From Novosphingobium colocasiae (GTDB lineage: Bacteria; Pseudomonadota; Alphaproteobacteria; Sphingomonadales; Sphingomonadaceae): 64,000 nucleotides of DNA. Numbering within the stretch: position 1 is the first letter of the stretch; each line of letters starts with the position of its first letter. The stretch lies in assembly GCF_014652555.1 (NCBI RefSeq), contig NZ_BMZA01000006.1, positions 95,237 through 159,236 on the forward strand, read 5' to 3'. Positions 41,247 to 49,449 of the stretch are shown here, piece by piece. The notes beneath the pieces were generated by a model, which worked only from the letters and a program-made list of their open reading frames with translations, ran no database searches and was not told the DNA's origin. A program made the position numbers and the translations under genes.

Positions 41247-42461
41247 TCAAGCTGGCATCGCGATTTGACGCTTCGCCTCGCGCACCCGTGAAGCGAGCGC
41301 CAGCAGGACGAGGGTGGCGATCGGCAAGGCTATCGATGTCTGGTAAAGTCGCTCGAACGGCACCAAGCCTACCAACCCGCCGACGACGAAGGTGCCGATT
41401 CCGATGCCGACCATCTGTGCGCTGATCATCAGAGTGGCGATCCAGCCCATTGCTGCCGGATAGGCGCTTGCGGCGTGAGTAATGAGCATCGGGAAATAGG
41501 CCGAACAGGCAAGACCGGCGAAGCCGAATGCCAGAATCGCGCCGCCTGCCGAGTTCACGTCGGGCAGCGCAAGGAATGCAAAGGCGATCAGGATCGGCAG
41601 CGTGTAGAGAAATACCAGCGGGCGAACGCTAATCGCGAGGAACGAGGCCAGTAGCCGACCTGCGGTGATCCCTCCCAAGAAGGCCGTCAGCGCGAGCGAT
41701 GCTGTGGCACCGTCCATCGCTTTGCCGCGCAGGTACAGGATCGTCCAGTTGGTGAATATGCCTTCAGCGATTGAGTAGATGACAGCCGTAGCCACCAGCA
41801 GCCACGTCGCCACATCGCGCGCCGGCGAGCCGGTGCCTTGGTGATCGGCAGTATCATCCGGTGCCGCCAGCGGAAGCTGGGCTGATGCAGCAGCGATCAG
41901 GATCATTCCGCCGAATGCGGCAAGGCCGAGCAGCCCGCCGACCCAGTGGCCAAGGCTTGCGGTCAGCGCATGGTAGAGTGGGGACATCATCATCCCGACC
42001 CCTGCGACAACGTGCACCGCCGTCACCGCGGAGCCCGGGAAGCGAGGGAAGAGCAGCGCCGGGTAGGCGTTGAGCGGGCCGCCGCCGATGCCGATGCCCC
42101 CGCCGACCAACAGCATCACCGCCATTAGCATCAGGTAGCCGGTGGCCGGGGCGACGAACTGGCTGATCGCCAGCAGCGCCTGCGCGCCGGCAAGGCAGGC
42201 GATCGCTAGCAGCAGCGTCGCGTGCAGCGATACCCTGCGGCCGAGCGCCGCCAGCCCGACGCCGCAGACCAGCGCGCCGACAAGCTGGGCCATGAACACG
42301 CTGCCGTAACGGCCCGGATCCAGCCTGAGGCTGGCGATGATGACGGCACTGCTGGAAGGGACCGTGACGAGCGTCGCCCCCAGCAGTAAGGCGGCGGCAT
42401 ACACCGGAAAGGCGACGACCATCGGTCGCGATCCGATAGATGAATGAGCGCTCGTAGACAT
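41247..42461 (-). CDS. MFS transporter
   Basis: A 404-residue, roughly 12-helix major-facilitator protein. A glycine-rich 'GGGIGIGGGPLNAYPALLFPRF' segment in the N-half and 'LGGITAGRLLASFLA' in the C-half resemble Fucose/AraJ-like permeases. As the last gene of the catBCA-pcaIJDF unit it is likely to import an aromatic acid or muconate-type intermediate, or to export a toxic one; direction and substrate are inference. The start at ATG 42461 follows AGGAGGCC. The gap to pcaF is 126 bases, so some independent expression is possible. Confidence 0.8.
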   Translation of the reverse strand: MSTSAHSSIGSRPMVVAFPVYAAALLLGATLVTVPSSSAVIIASLRLDPGRYGSVFMAQLVGALVCGVGLAALGRRVSLHATLLLAIACLAGAQALLAISQFVAPATGYLMLMAVMLLVGGGIGIGGGPLNAYPALLFPRFPGSAVTAVHVVAGVGMMMSPLYHALTASLGHWVGGLLGLAAFGGMILIAAASAQLPLAAPDDTADHQGTGSPARDVATWLLVATAVIYSIAEGIFTNWTILYLRGKAMDGATASLALTAFLGGITAGRLLASFLAISVRPLVFLYTLPILIAFAFLALPDVNSAGGAILAFGFAGLACSAYFPMLITHAASAYPAAMGWIATLMISAQMVGIGIGTFVVGGLVGLVPFERLYQTSIALPIATLVLLALASRVREAKRQIAMPA

Positions 42462-42587
42462 CGGTTTCTGGCCTCCTGGATGAATGTTGGGGGTCGCTGG
42501 CCTGAGCAGGGGAGCCGGACGGGTCGTTCTGCTCATTCGCGGGGCCTGCCGCCGAGCACGGTCGGCGCATGCCGCGCCGCCCCGGAA

Positions 42588-43790
42588 TTAGGTTCGCTCG
42601 AGCAGCATCGCCAGCCCCTGCCCTACACCGACGCAAAGGAAAACCAGGGCATGGCGGCCACGCGTGCGCTGCAACTCCCCGGCGGCAGAGAGCGCGATCC
42701 TTGCTCCTGACATGCCCAGCGGATGACCAAGAGCGATCGCACCCACGTTGGGATTGACGCGCGGATCTGCCGGGTGGATGCCAAGATCGCGCAAGGTGGC
42801 AATGGCCTGGCTGGCAAAGGCCTCGTTGAGCTCGATGACGGATAGATCGACTGGATTCAGGCTGTGTCGGGCAAGCAACTTACGGGCCGCCTCGACGGGG
42901 CCGACGCCCATTATGCGCGGAGCGATCCCCGCCGCCGCCATGCCGACAATGCGGACACGCGGGATCAGGCCATGCCGGCTGGCGGCGTGTTCCGAAGCGA
43001 TCACCATGGCGGCAGCGCCGTCGTTCAGTCCCGAGGCGTTGCCCGCAGTCACCGTGCCGCTCGGCTTCACCACCGGCATGAGCGCGGCCAGCGCCTCGCG
43101 ACTGGTGGGGCGGAGGTGTTCGTCGTGCTCGAACAGAACGGGTTCGCCGCGGCGCTGGGGAACTGGTACCGGAACGATCTCGGCGGCGAAACGTCCGCTT
43201 GCTTGTGCCCTTGCCGCCTTCTCCTGGCTGGCCAGCGCGAACTTGTCCTGATCCTTGCGCGAGACCTTCCACTGCTCAGCCACGTTTTCGCCCGTTTGCG
43301 GCATCGTATCGACACCGTAGGCGGCTTTCAGCGCCGGGTTCACAAAGCGCCAGCCCAGCGTGGTGTCCTCGATCGTCTGTGCCCGGTCGAACGCGTTCAG
43401 TGCCTTGCCCATCACATAGGGCGCGCGAGTCATGTTCTCGACGCCTCCGGCGATGAGGAAGTCGGCGTCGCCGCTACGGATCGCCTGGGCCGCCATGCCC
43501 ACGGCATTCAGCCCTGAGCCGCAGAGGCGGTTTACGGTGATGCCCGGAACGGTCTCGGGCATGCCTGCCAGCAGCGCGGCCATACGCCCGACGTTGCGAT
43601 TGTCTTCGCCCGCCTGGTTAGCGCACCCCATAATCAGGTCGTCGAGCGCGCTCCAATCGGCGGCCGAATTGCGCGCCATCAACGCCTGGAGCGGCAGCGC
43701 AGCGAGATCGTCGGTGCGGATGGTTGAAAGCGCACCGTTCAGCTTGCCGATCGGCGTGCGAATGGCGTCGCAGAGGAAAGCTTCGGGCAT
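42588..43790 (-). CDS. pcaF: 3-oxoadipyl-CoA thiolase
   Basis: A 400-residue type II thiolase that cleaves 3-oxoadipyl-CoA to succinyl-CoA and acetyl-CoA, the last step of the beta-ketoadipate pathway. The nucleophile is C90 in 'TVNRLCGSGLNAV', with the C-terminal 'GHPLGMSGAR' histidine and 'FLCVGVGQGLAM' cysteine loops. The N-terminal 'EAFLCDAIRTPIGKLNGAL' is typical of PcaF/PaaJ; the pca context decides the name. Its ATG lies 5 bases after the pcaD stop. Confidence 0.93.
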   Translation of the reverse strand: MPEAFLCDAIRTPIGKLNGALSTIRTDDLAALPLQALMARNSAADWSALDDLIMGCANQAGEDNRNVGRMAALLAGMPETVPGITVNRLCGSGLNAVGMAAQAIRSGDADFLIAGGVENMTRAPYVMGKALNAFDRAQTIEDTTLGWRFVNPALKAAYGVDTMPQTGENVAEQWKVSRKDQDKFALASQEKAARAQASGRFAAEIVPVPVPQRRGEPVLFEHDEHLRPTSREALAALMPVVKPSGTVTAGNASGLNDGAAAMVIASEHAASRHGLIPRVRIVGMAAAGIAPRIMGVGPVEAARKLLARHSLNPVDLSVIELNEAFASQAIATLRDLGIHPADPRVNPNVGAIALGHPLGMSGARIALSAAGELQRTRGRHALVFLCVGVGQGLAMLLERT

Positions 43791-43795
43791 GATCG

Positions 43796-44566
43796 TCAGC
43801 TTTTCAGAAAGGTGGTGAGAGTGCGCGCCAGCGCTTCAGCGGCTTCCAACGGCGCGAGGTGCGCGGCTTCGAGCGCGACATGGCGCGCTCCCGGGATATG
43901 GGAGAGCAGATACTCGCCATGGCCGGAAAGCGGGGTCGAGGTGTCAAGATGGCCCGTGACGACCAGCGTAGGGGCCGCGATGGCCGCGATACGGCCGGCA
44001 AGGTCCATGTCGCGGATAGCGGCACCGCACGCTGCATAGCCTTGTGGATCCATGCTCAAAAGCTGGCGGCGCACGGTTTCCTTTATGGAGCGATCGGCAT
44101 CGTTGGAAAGAAAGCGGCCCATTGCCAGATCGACTATCGCCGCCATGCCTCGGCTGCGCACGGTCGCGACGCGATCCGCCCATGCGTTGCAGTCCATCGT
44201 GGCCGAGGTGCAGACGAGAGCCAGCTTGTCGAGCCTATCGGGCGTGCGCAGCGCCAGCTCCATCCCGATCATCCCGCCAAGTGATACGCCAGCCAGCGAG
44301 AAGCGGGCCAAGCCCCCGGCATTGGCGACCGCCAGGACATCCTGTGCCAGTCGGGCCAGAGTGAGGTCACCCGGCACCGCGTCTGAAGCACCATGCCCGC
44401 GGGCATCGAGACGCAGGATGGCGAAGCTCTTGCTCAGATTCCCAAGGACGGGCTCCCACAAGTCCATGTCGGTGCCGATCGAGTTGAGCAGCACCAGCCC
44501 CGGAGCATGATCGAGCCCGTCGCGCTTCCAGTAAAGCCGAACACCGTCAATCTGTAGGAACGGCAT
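43796..44566 (-). CDS. pcaD: 3-oxoadipate enol-lactonase
   Basis: A 256-residue alpha/beta-hydrolase that opens 3-oxoadipate enol-lactone to 3-oxoadipate. The nucleophile elbow is 'FSLAGVSLGGMIGMEL' (G-x-S-x-G), the acid region is 'APTLVVTGHLDTSTP' and the histidine is in 'ARHVALEAAHLAPLEA'. The length matches PcaD. It has no PcaC fusion, as expected where muconolactone comes from the catechol branch. Start overlaps the pcaJ stop by one base (TGATG), so translation is coupled. Confidence 0.92.
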   Translation of the reverse strand: MPFLQIDGVRLYWKRDGLDHAPGLVLLNSIGTDMDLWEPVLGNLSKSFAILRLDARGHGASDAVPGDLTLARLAQDVLAVANAGGLARFSLAGVSLGGMIGMELALRTPDRLDKLALVCTSATMDCNAWADRVATVRSRGMAAIVDLAMGRFLSNDADRSIKETVRRQLLSMDPQGYAACGAAIRDMDLAGRIAAIAAPTLVVTGHLDTSTPLSGHGEYLLSHIPGARHVALEAAHLAPLEAAEALARTLTTFLKS

Positions 44567-45225
44567 CAGGCGTGTGCCTCAAGTCTGGCGGAAAGAGCCA
44601 AGGGCGCTGCGGTCTTGGCAATCACTTCGCCGACGCTGACGCCCGGCGCCAGTTCCACCAGCGTAAGCCCTCCACTCGTCCGATCGATTGCGATGACGGC
44701 CATGTCGGTTACGATAAGGTCGACACATGCTTTGCCAGTGAGCGGCAGTGTGCATTTCGGCAGAATCTTGGCGCTGCCGTTCCTTGAGACGTGCTCCATC
44801 ACCACGACCACGCGCTTGACTCCGGCGACAAGATCCATGGCGCCGCCCATGCCCTTCACCATCTTGCCGGGGATCGTCCAGTTGGCGAGGTCGCCCGCCG
44901 CCGAAACCTCCATGGCGCCGAGCACGGCCATGTCGATGTGGCCGCCGCGGATCATCGCGAAACTGTCTGCCGAGGAGAAGAAACTGCTGGTGGGTAGCGC
45001 AGTGATCGTCTGCTTGCCGGCGTTGATGAGGTCGGGGTCTACGTCCTCGTCGAACGGGAACGGGCCGATCGCAAGCATGCCGTTCTCGCTTTGCAGCGTG
45101 ACATTGACGCCTTCGGGCACGTGGTTGGCGATCAGTGTCGGGATGCCGATGCCAAGATTCACGTAATAGCCGTCGCGTAGCTCCCGCGCGGCGCGGGCGG
45201 CCATTTCGTCGCGGGTCCAGGCCAT
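44566..45225 (-). CDS. pcaJ: 3-oxoadipate CoA-transferase subunit B
   Basis: A 219-residue beta subunit of the succinyl-CoA:3-oxoadipate CoA-transferase. The catalytic glutamate is E47 in '[13 protein letters not shown]', and '[18 protein letters not shown]' and '[14 protein letters not shown]' are family landmarks. It works as a complex with PcaI, encoded immediately upstream with a one-base stop-start overlap. A longer frame to 45462 lies inside pcaI and is discarded. The 3-oxoacid (SCOT) family is shared with acetoacetate enzymes; the operon decides the substrate. Confidence 0.93.
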   Translation of the reverse strand: MAWTRDEMAARAARELRDGYYVNLGIGIPTLIANHVPEGVNVTLQSENGMLAIGPFPFDEDVDPDLINAGKQTITALPTSSFFSSADSFAMIRGGHIDMAVLGAMEVSAAGDLANWTIPGKMVKGMGGAMDLVAGVKRVVVVMEHVSRNGSAKILPKCTLPLTGKACVDLIVTDMAVIAIDRTSGGLTLVELAPGVSVGEVIAKTAAPLALSARLEAHA

Positions 45226-45932
45226 CAGACGCTTTCCCTCTGGCGTACGGTGCGCTTTTCGATCCGCTTCTCGTTGATGGTGGAGAGTACCACCCGATCC
45301 ACATAGATGCCTGGCGTGTGGATGCAGTCGGGATCGAACGTGCCATCGGGGACGATCTCCTCGACTTCCGCCACCGTCACCTTGCCCGCGGTCGCCATGT
45401 TGGGGTTGAAGTTGCGCGCGGTTTTGCGGAACCGGAGGTTGCCAGCAGAATCGGCGCGCCAAGCCTTGATGATCGACAGATCGGCCCGAAGCCAGGTTTC
45501 GCGCACGTATTCCTCACCCTCGAAGATTTCCGCCGGCTTGCCGTCCGCCACGACGGTGCCGACGCCCGTGCGCGTGTAGAACGCGGGGATGCCGGCGCCG
45601 CCGGCGCGGATGCGTTCGGCCAAGGTTCCTTGCGGGTTCAATTCGAGTTCGAGATCACATGAGAGGTACTGCTGTTCAAACAGCTTATTCTCGCCCACGT
45701 ACGAGCTGATCATCTTGCGGACCTGGCGGCTCTCCAGCAACATCCACAGGCCAAAGCCGTCGGCTCCGGCGTTGTTGGAGATGACGGTCAGATCGCGGAT
45801 ACCGCTTGCCCGGATTTCCGGGATCAGGCTTTCGGGATTACCGGAAAGCCCGAAACCGCCGGACATAATCGTCATCCCGTCGCGCAGCAGTCCGGACAGC
45901 GCTGCGGCAGGTGAAGGATAGATTTTCGACAT
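45225..45932 (-). CDS. pcaI: 3-oxoadipate CoA-transferase subunit A
   Basis: A 235-residue alpha subunit with the CoA-binding glycine loop '[19 protein letters not shown]' near residues 22-42, and '[30 protein letters not shown]', 'FYTRTGVGT' further on. It pairs with PcaJ to move CoA from succinyl-CoA to 3-oxoadipate. It lies 17 bases downstream of catA, so the cat and pca blocks form one transcript. Confidence 0.93.
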   Translation of the reverse strand: MSKIYPSPAAALSGLLRDGMTIMSGGFGLSGNPESLIPEIRASGIRDLTVISNNAGADGFGLWMLLESRQVRKMISSYVGENKLFEQQYLSCDLELELNPQGTLAERIRAGGAGIPAFYTRTGVGTVVADGKPAEIFEGEEYVRETWLRADLSIIKAWRADSAGNLRFRKTARNFNPNMATAGKVTVAEVEEIVPDGTFDPDCIHTPGIYVDRVVLSTINEKRIEKRTVRQRESV

Positions 45933-45949
45933 GCGCGATTGCCCTCCGC

Positions 45950-46846
45950 TCAGCCGGCTTCGGCGCGGCTGCGCGCGGAAAAGCCCTGCTCGGCCGCGGT
46001 GGCGGCGCGCTGTAGCTGGAAGTCGAATGCAATGTACGCGCTGTCTCCCTGGCGGCTGGGCACCGGCAGCAACCCTTCACGGGTTCCGAACGCAAAGTCG
46101 TCAGCGGCGAAGGGATCGTCGCCGAAGTTTATCTGCGTCGTCAGCGTGCGATAGCCCGGCGCTTCGATGAAGAAGTGGACATGGGCAGGTCGGCTGCCAT
46201 GGCGCCCCAGTGCCTGCATTAGTTGGTCGGTTGCGCCGCCGGGCGGCACCGAATAGCCGCTCGGCATCCGCGAATGAAAGGCATAGCGGCCGTCGGGCGC
46301 CAGCTTGATGCGGCGGCGGTTGTTGAAAGGCGTCTGTTCGCCAGTTGGGTCGAAATGGGAATACCAGCCCTTCGAGTTCGCATGCCAGACGTGGACGATC
46401 GCATCGCCCACCGGTTCGCCTTCCGGGCCGGTCACGGTGCCGGTCATGTGCAGGACCTGTGCGTCGGGATCGGGGTCGGAACTGAGATCGGCGTTCCCTT
46501 CGACCAGCGGCGCGTCGGCGACATAGAGCGGGCCTTCGATCGTGCGTGGCGTGCCGCCGCTCCGGCCCGCCTCGGCGTCCTTGGCATCCATGTAGAGGTC
46601 GAGGAAATGCTCCAGCCCGGAGCCGGGAACGATCAGGCCGATCTCACCCGCGCCTTCGCCAAGGAACTTCATCGCCAGCCAGAACTCGCTCTCCGAGATA
46701 TCGTGGCGGACGATCAGGGCCATCAGCGCCTCGGTCAGATCGCGGACGATCGCCTTCAGCCGGGGGTTGCCACCGCTTTCCTGCAGACCTGCGGCCTTGT
46801 CGAGCAATTGCTGGATTTGCGGGGTCTTTACGAAGCTGGTGTCCAT
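45950..46846 (-). CDS. catA: Catechol 1,2-dioxygenase (intradiol)
   Basis: A 298-residue non-haem Fe(III) enzyme that cleaves catechol to cis,cis-muconate. All four iron ligands are in place: Y162 ('GWYSHFD'), Y198 ('SGYSVPPG'), H222 and H224 ('RPAHVHFF'), numbered almost as in Acinetobacter CatA. The N-terminal ~100 residues form the helical linker dimer domain. Chlorocatechol or hydroxyquinol preference cannot be excluded by eye, but catB and catC next door favour catechol. The start at ATG 46846 is set by family length. Confidence 0.92.
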   Translation of the reverse strand: MDTSFVKTPQIQQLLDKAAGLQESGGNPRLKAIVRDLTEALMALIVRHDISESEFWLAMKFLGEGAGEIGLIVPGSGLEHFLDLYMDAKDAEAGRSGGTPRTIEGPLYVADAPLVEGNADLSSDPDPDAQVLHMTGTVTGPEGEPVGDAIVHVWHANSKGWYSHFDPTGEQTPFNNRRRIKLAPDGRYAFHSRMPSGYSVPPGGATDQLMQALGRHGSRPAHVHFFIEAPGYRTLTTQINFGDDPFAADDFAFGTREGLLPVPSRQGDSAYIAFDFQLQRAATAAEQGFSARSRAEAG

Positions 46847-46878
46847 GATCTCTCTGGTTGCCTCTCGTGCGTCGCCTG

Positions 46879-47169
46879 TCAGCGGTCGTCGTCGTGGAGC
46901 GACGAGGGGTGACGGCATAGCGGCGTCACCTTCATCGTCATGAAGGGGTAGAGCGGAAGCCCCATCAGCGTGTCGTGGAGCGCGGCGTTGCTATCGACAG
47001 CGAAGATCGAGACGTTCGCATAGTGGCCGGCCTTTCTCCAGATATGGCGCCAGGTGCCGGCCGCCTGAAGGCTCTGGAAATAGGCCTTCTCCGCAGCCTT
47101 GATCCGCGCGGCCTCGGCCCGATCGAAATCGAGCGGAATGTTCACATCCATTTCCACCATGAACAGCAT
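46879..47169 (-). CDS. catC: Muconolactone delta-isomerase
   Basis: A 96-residue ferredoxin-like-fold isomerase converting muconolactone to 3-oxoadipate enol-lactone; it assembles as a decamer in known cases. 'MLFMVEMDVNIPLDFDRAEA', 'GTWRHIWRKAGHYANVSIF' and 'LPLYPFMTMKVTPLCRHPSSL' are the family's conserved stretches and the length is exact. It starts 3 bases after the catB stop and is followed by catA. Confidence 0.95.
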   Translation of the reverse strand: MLFMVEMDVNIPLDFDRAEAARIKAAEKAYFQSLQAAGTWRHIWRKAGHYANVSIFAVDSNAALHDTLMGLPLYPFMTMKVTPLCRHPSSLHDDDR

Positions 47170-47172
47170 GGC

Positions 47173-48375
47173 TCAGTTCTCCTGCACGGTGGGAATGCTG
47201 ATGGTGCGCCGCAGCGCGTCACGGGCATGGAAGGCCACCCGATCGGCATCGAGGCGGACGCCGAGGCCGGGCCCGGTTGGTACGGTCAGCCTGAAGTCTG
47301 CGTATTCGAGCGGTTCGGCGAGGATTTCCTCGGTCAGCAGCAGCGGACCAAACAGTTCGGTCCCGAAAGCCAGGCGCGGGAAAGTGGCAAAGGCATGCGC
47401 TGACGCGGCGGTGCCGACTGCCGCCTCCAGCATCGTCCCGCCATACAGCGCTACGTCGGCGGCATCGGCGATCGCCCGCACTTCGCAGGCGGGCAACAGG
47501 CCGCCGGACTGCTCGATCTTGACCGCCAGTACGTCCGCGGCGGCCGCACTGACATAATCGAATGCGCTGGCCGGCCCCTGCAGCGCTTCGTCGGCCATGA
47601 TCGGGATGCGGGCACCGGCGCGCAGCCGCGCCATCCCGGCGCGGTTGCTGCGATGCACCGGTTGCTCGACAAGATCGCAGCCGACATCGGCGAGCATGGC
47701 GATGCCCCGGCGTGCCGAAGTCTCGTCCCAAGCCATGTTGACGTCCACCCGGATCGAAGCCTGATCGCCCAGAGCGCGTTTGATTGCGGCGACATGGGCC
47801 ACGTCTTCTGCGATGGGGCGCTTGCCGATCTTGAGCTTGAAGGCGTTGTGTCGCCGCCGGTCGATCATCTCCTGCGCCTCGGTCACATCGCGCGCGGTTT
47901 CCCCGCTGGCCAGGGTCCACAGGACGGGCAGCCGGTCGTGGACGCGGCCACCCAGCAGTTCGCTGACCGGCAATCCGGCCCGCTGCCCCTGCGCATCGAA
48001 CAGCGCCGTCTCGATCGCGCACCGGGCAAAGGCATTGCCGACGATGTGCCGGTCGATCGCTGCCATCAGTTTGCGCGGATGGTCGGCAGGCTGGTCGTGC
48101 AGCAGGGGGGCAAAGTAGGTGTCGATCAGCAGCTTGATGCTTTCGGGCGCTTCGGGACCATAGACGAGACCGCCGATGGTCGTCGCCTCGCCCAGGCCGG
48201 TGATGCCGTCAGAGCATGCGATCTGCACGAGGCAGATCGTCTGGACCTTCATCGTCGCCATGGCGAGCACGTGCGGGCGGATCGTGGGAACATCGACCAA
48301 CGTGGTCACGATCGACGAAATTCGAGGCGCTGCGCGATCCGGCTTCATCACTCCGGCATAGGAGATTGCCGGCAT
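47173..48375 (-). CDS. catB: Muconate cycloisomerase
   Basis: A 400-residue enolase-superfamily enzyme that lactonises cis,cis-muconate to muconolactone. The catalytic lysine motif is 'AFKLKIGKRP', metal ligands are in 'IRVDVNMAWDE', 'DLVEQPV' and 'PIMADEALQGP', and the second base is near 'LAVKIEQSGG'. The N-terminal capping domain is complete. An ATG at 48348 is an alternative start. It is the promoter-proximal gene of the catabolic operon and is transcribed divergently from catR. Confidence 0.93.
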   Translation of the reverse strand: MPAISYAGVMKPDRAAPRISSIVTTLVDVPTIRPHVLAMATMKVQTICLVQIACSDGITGLGEATTIGGLVYGPEAPESIKLLIDTYFAPLLHDQPADHPRKLMAAIDRHIVGNAFARCAIETALFDAQGQRAGLPVSELLGGRVHDRLPVLWTLASGETARDVTEAQEMIDRRRHNAFKLKIGKRPIAEDVAHVAAIKRALGDQASIRVDVNMAWDETSARRGIAMLADVGCDLVEQPVHRSNRAGMARLRAGARIPIMADEALQGPASAFDYVSAAAADVLAVKIEQSGGLLPACEVRAIADAADVALYGGTMLEAAVGTAASAHAFATFPRLAFGTELFGPLLLTEEILAEPLEYADFRLTVPTGPGLGVRLDADRVAFHARDALRRTISIPTVQEN

Positions 48376-48420
48376 CCGGGCTAAGGCTGTCTCGATCTAC
48401 CTCTATGCCGGAAAGGTATC
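48376..48420. promoter_or_regulatory. catB-catR divergent control region
   Basis: Only 45 bases separate the two start codons. A dyad TACC (48398-48401) / GGTA (48415-48418) within ATCTACC...GGTATC is the likely CatR site, since LysR-type regulators bind such interrupted dyads between divergent genes. Promoter elements must overlap the coding starts. Confidence 0.4.
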
Positions 48421-49359
48421 ATGGAACTTCGCCACTTGCGCTATTTTGAAGCGGTCGCCCGCGAACGCAGCTTCACGCGGGCCGCCCGCCTGCTCCACGT
48501 TGCCCAGCCCGCGCTCAGCCGGCAGATCCGGGCGCTGGAGGAAGAACTGGGCACGGCGCTGTTCGAGCGGGAACAACGTCCGGTGCGGCTGACCGAGGCG
48601 GGGCGGCTCTGCTATCAGGCGACCACGCAGATCCTCGCCGGGGTGCAGCAGATGCGCCAGGCGGTGCAGCAGCTTCGCATCGCCGGGCCCGCGCGGTTTG
48701 TTGTCGGGGTGGTGGGCTCGATCATGCACGGCGGCCTGCCCGAGACGCTGCGCCGCTTTCGCGAACAGTCGCACGGCGTCGAACTCGATCTGGTGGAAAT
48801 GACCACACTGGAACAGGTAGGCGCGCTGAAAGACGGGCGGATCGATGCCGGCCTTGGCCGCGTCCGGATCGACGATGCCGCCATCCGCCGCGAAATCCTG
48901 CTGCATGAGCCGCTGGTCGCAGCGCTTCCGGTGGCCATGGCCCTGACTGACCCCGACCCCGGTGCCGACGCTGACCGAACGCCCAGGGTCACGCTGGAAG
49001 TTCTGGCCCGCTATCCGCTGATCGCTTATCCGCTGATGCCGCGGCCAAGCTATGCCGATCAGGTGCTGGGCCTGTTCCGCGATCATGGGCTGGCGCCTGC
49101 CAAGGTGATCGAAGTGCGCGAGATCCAGACCGCGCTGGGGCTGGTATCGGCAGAGGCCGGGATCGCCATTGTGCCGCAATCGATGCAGCAGCTTCACCGG
49201 GGCGAGATCCGCTACGTGCCGCTAGCCGATCGGCAAGCCCGGTCCCCTGTGATCCTGAGCCAGCGCGACAATGACGCCAGCGCTGCCGGCGATCTGTTTC
49301 GCACCATCGCCCGCCATGTGTTCAGCGGTGAGGCGAAAGCGACGCCGACGACGGACTGA
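48421..49359 (+). CDS. catR: LysR-type activator of catechol genes
   Basis: A 312-residue LysR regulator. The N-terminal winged helix-turn-helix is 'MELRHLRYFEAVARERSFTRAARLLHVAQPALSRQIRALEEEL' (classical CatR/BenM-like opening), followed by the effector-binding domain (residues ~90-300). Muconate is the inducer in known CatR proteins. Divergent placement against catB and the shared 45-base control region support the role. GGAAAGG precedes the ATG. A GntR gene controls the neighbouring module, so the cargo has two regulators. Confidence 0.88.
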   Translation: MELRHLRYFEAVARERSFTRAARLLHVAQPALSRQIRALEEELGTALFEREQRPVRLTEAGRLCYQATTQILAGVQQMRQAVQQLRIAGPARFVVGVVGSIMHGGLPETLRRFREQSHGVELDLVEMTTLEQVGALKDGRIDAGLGRVRIDDAAIRREILLHEPLVAALPVAMALTDPDPGADADRTPRVTLEVLARYPLIAYPLMPRPSYADQVLGLFRDHGLAPAKVIEVREIQTALGLVSAEAGIAIVPQSMQQLHRGEIRYVPLADRQARSPVILSQRDNDASAAGDLFRTIARHVFSGEAKATPTTD

Positions 49360-49374
49360 TGGCTAATCCAAAAA

Positions 49375-49449
49375 TTGTACGACAAATATATTGACGTCTT
49401 GCGCATAAGCTTCGAAATTGGGTCGGAAGGCAATATCATTGTCGTACAT
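49375..49449 (+). promoter_or_regulatory. Promoter with two TTGTNNNACAA-type sites before the CocE gene
   Basis: TTGTACGACAA (49375-49385) lies just upstream of a -35-like TTGACG (49391-49396), and TTGTCGTACAT (49439-49449) overlaps the ATG at 49448. The same motif occurs twice before the dioxygenase gene. The likely ligand protein is the GntR regulator encoded at 52282-52968. Confidence 0.6.
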
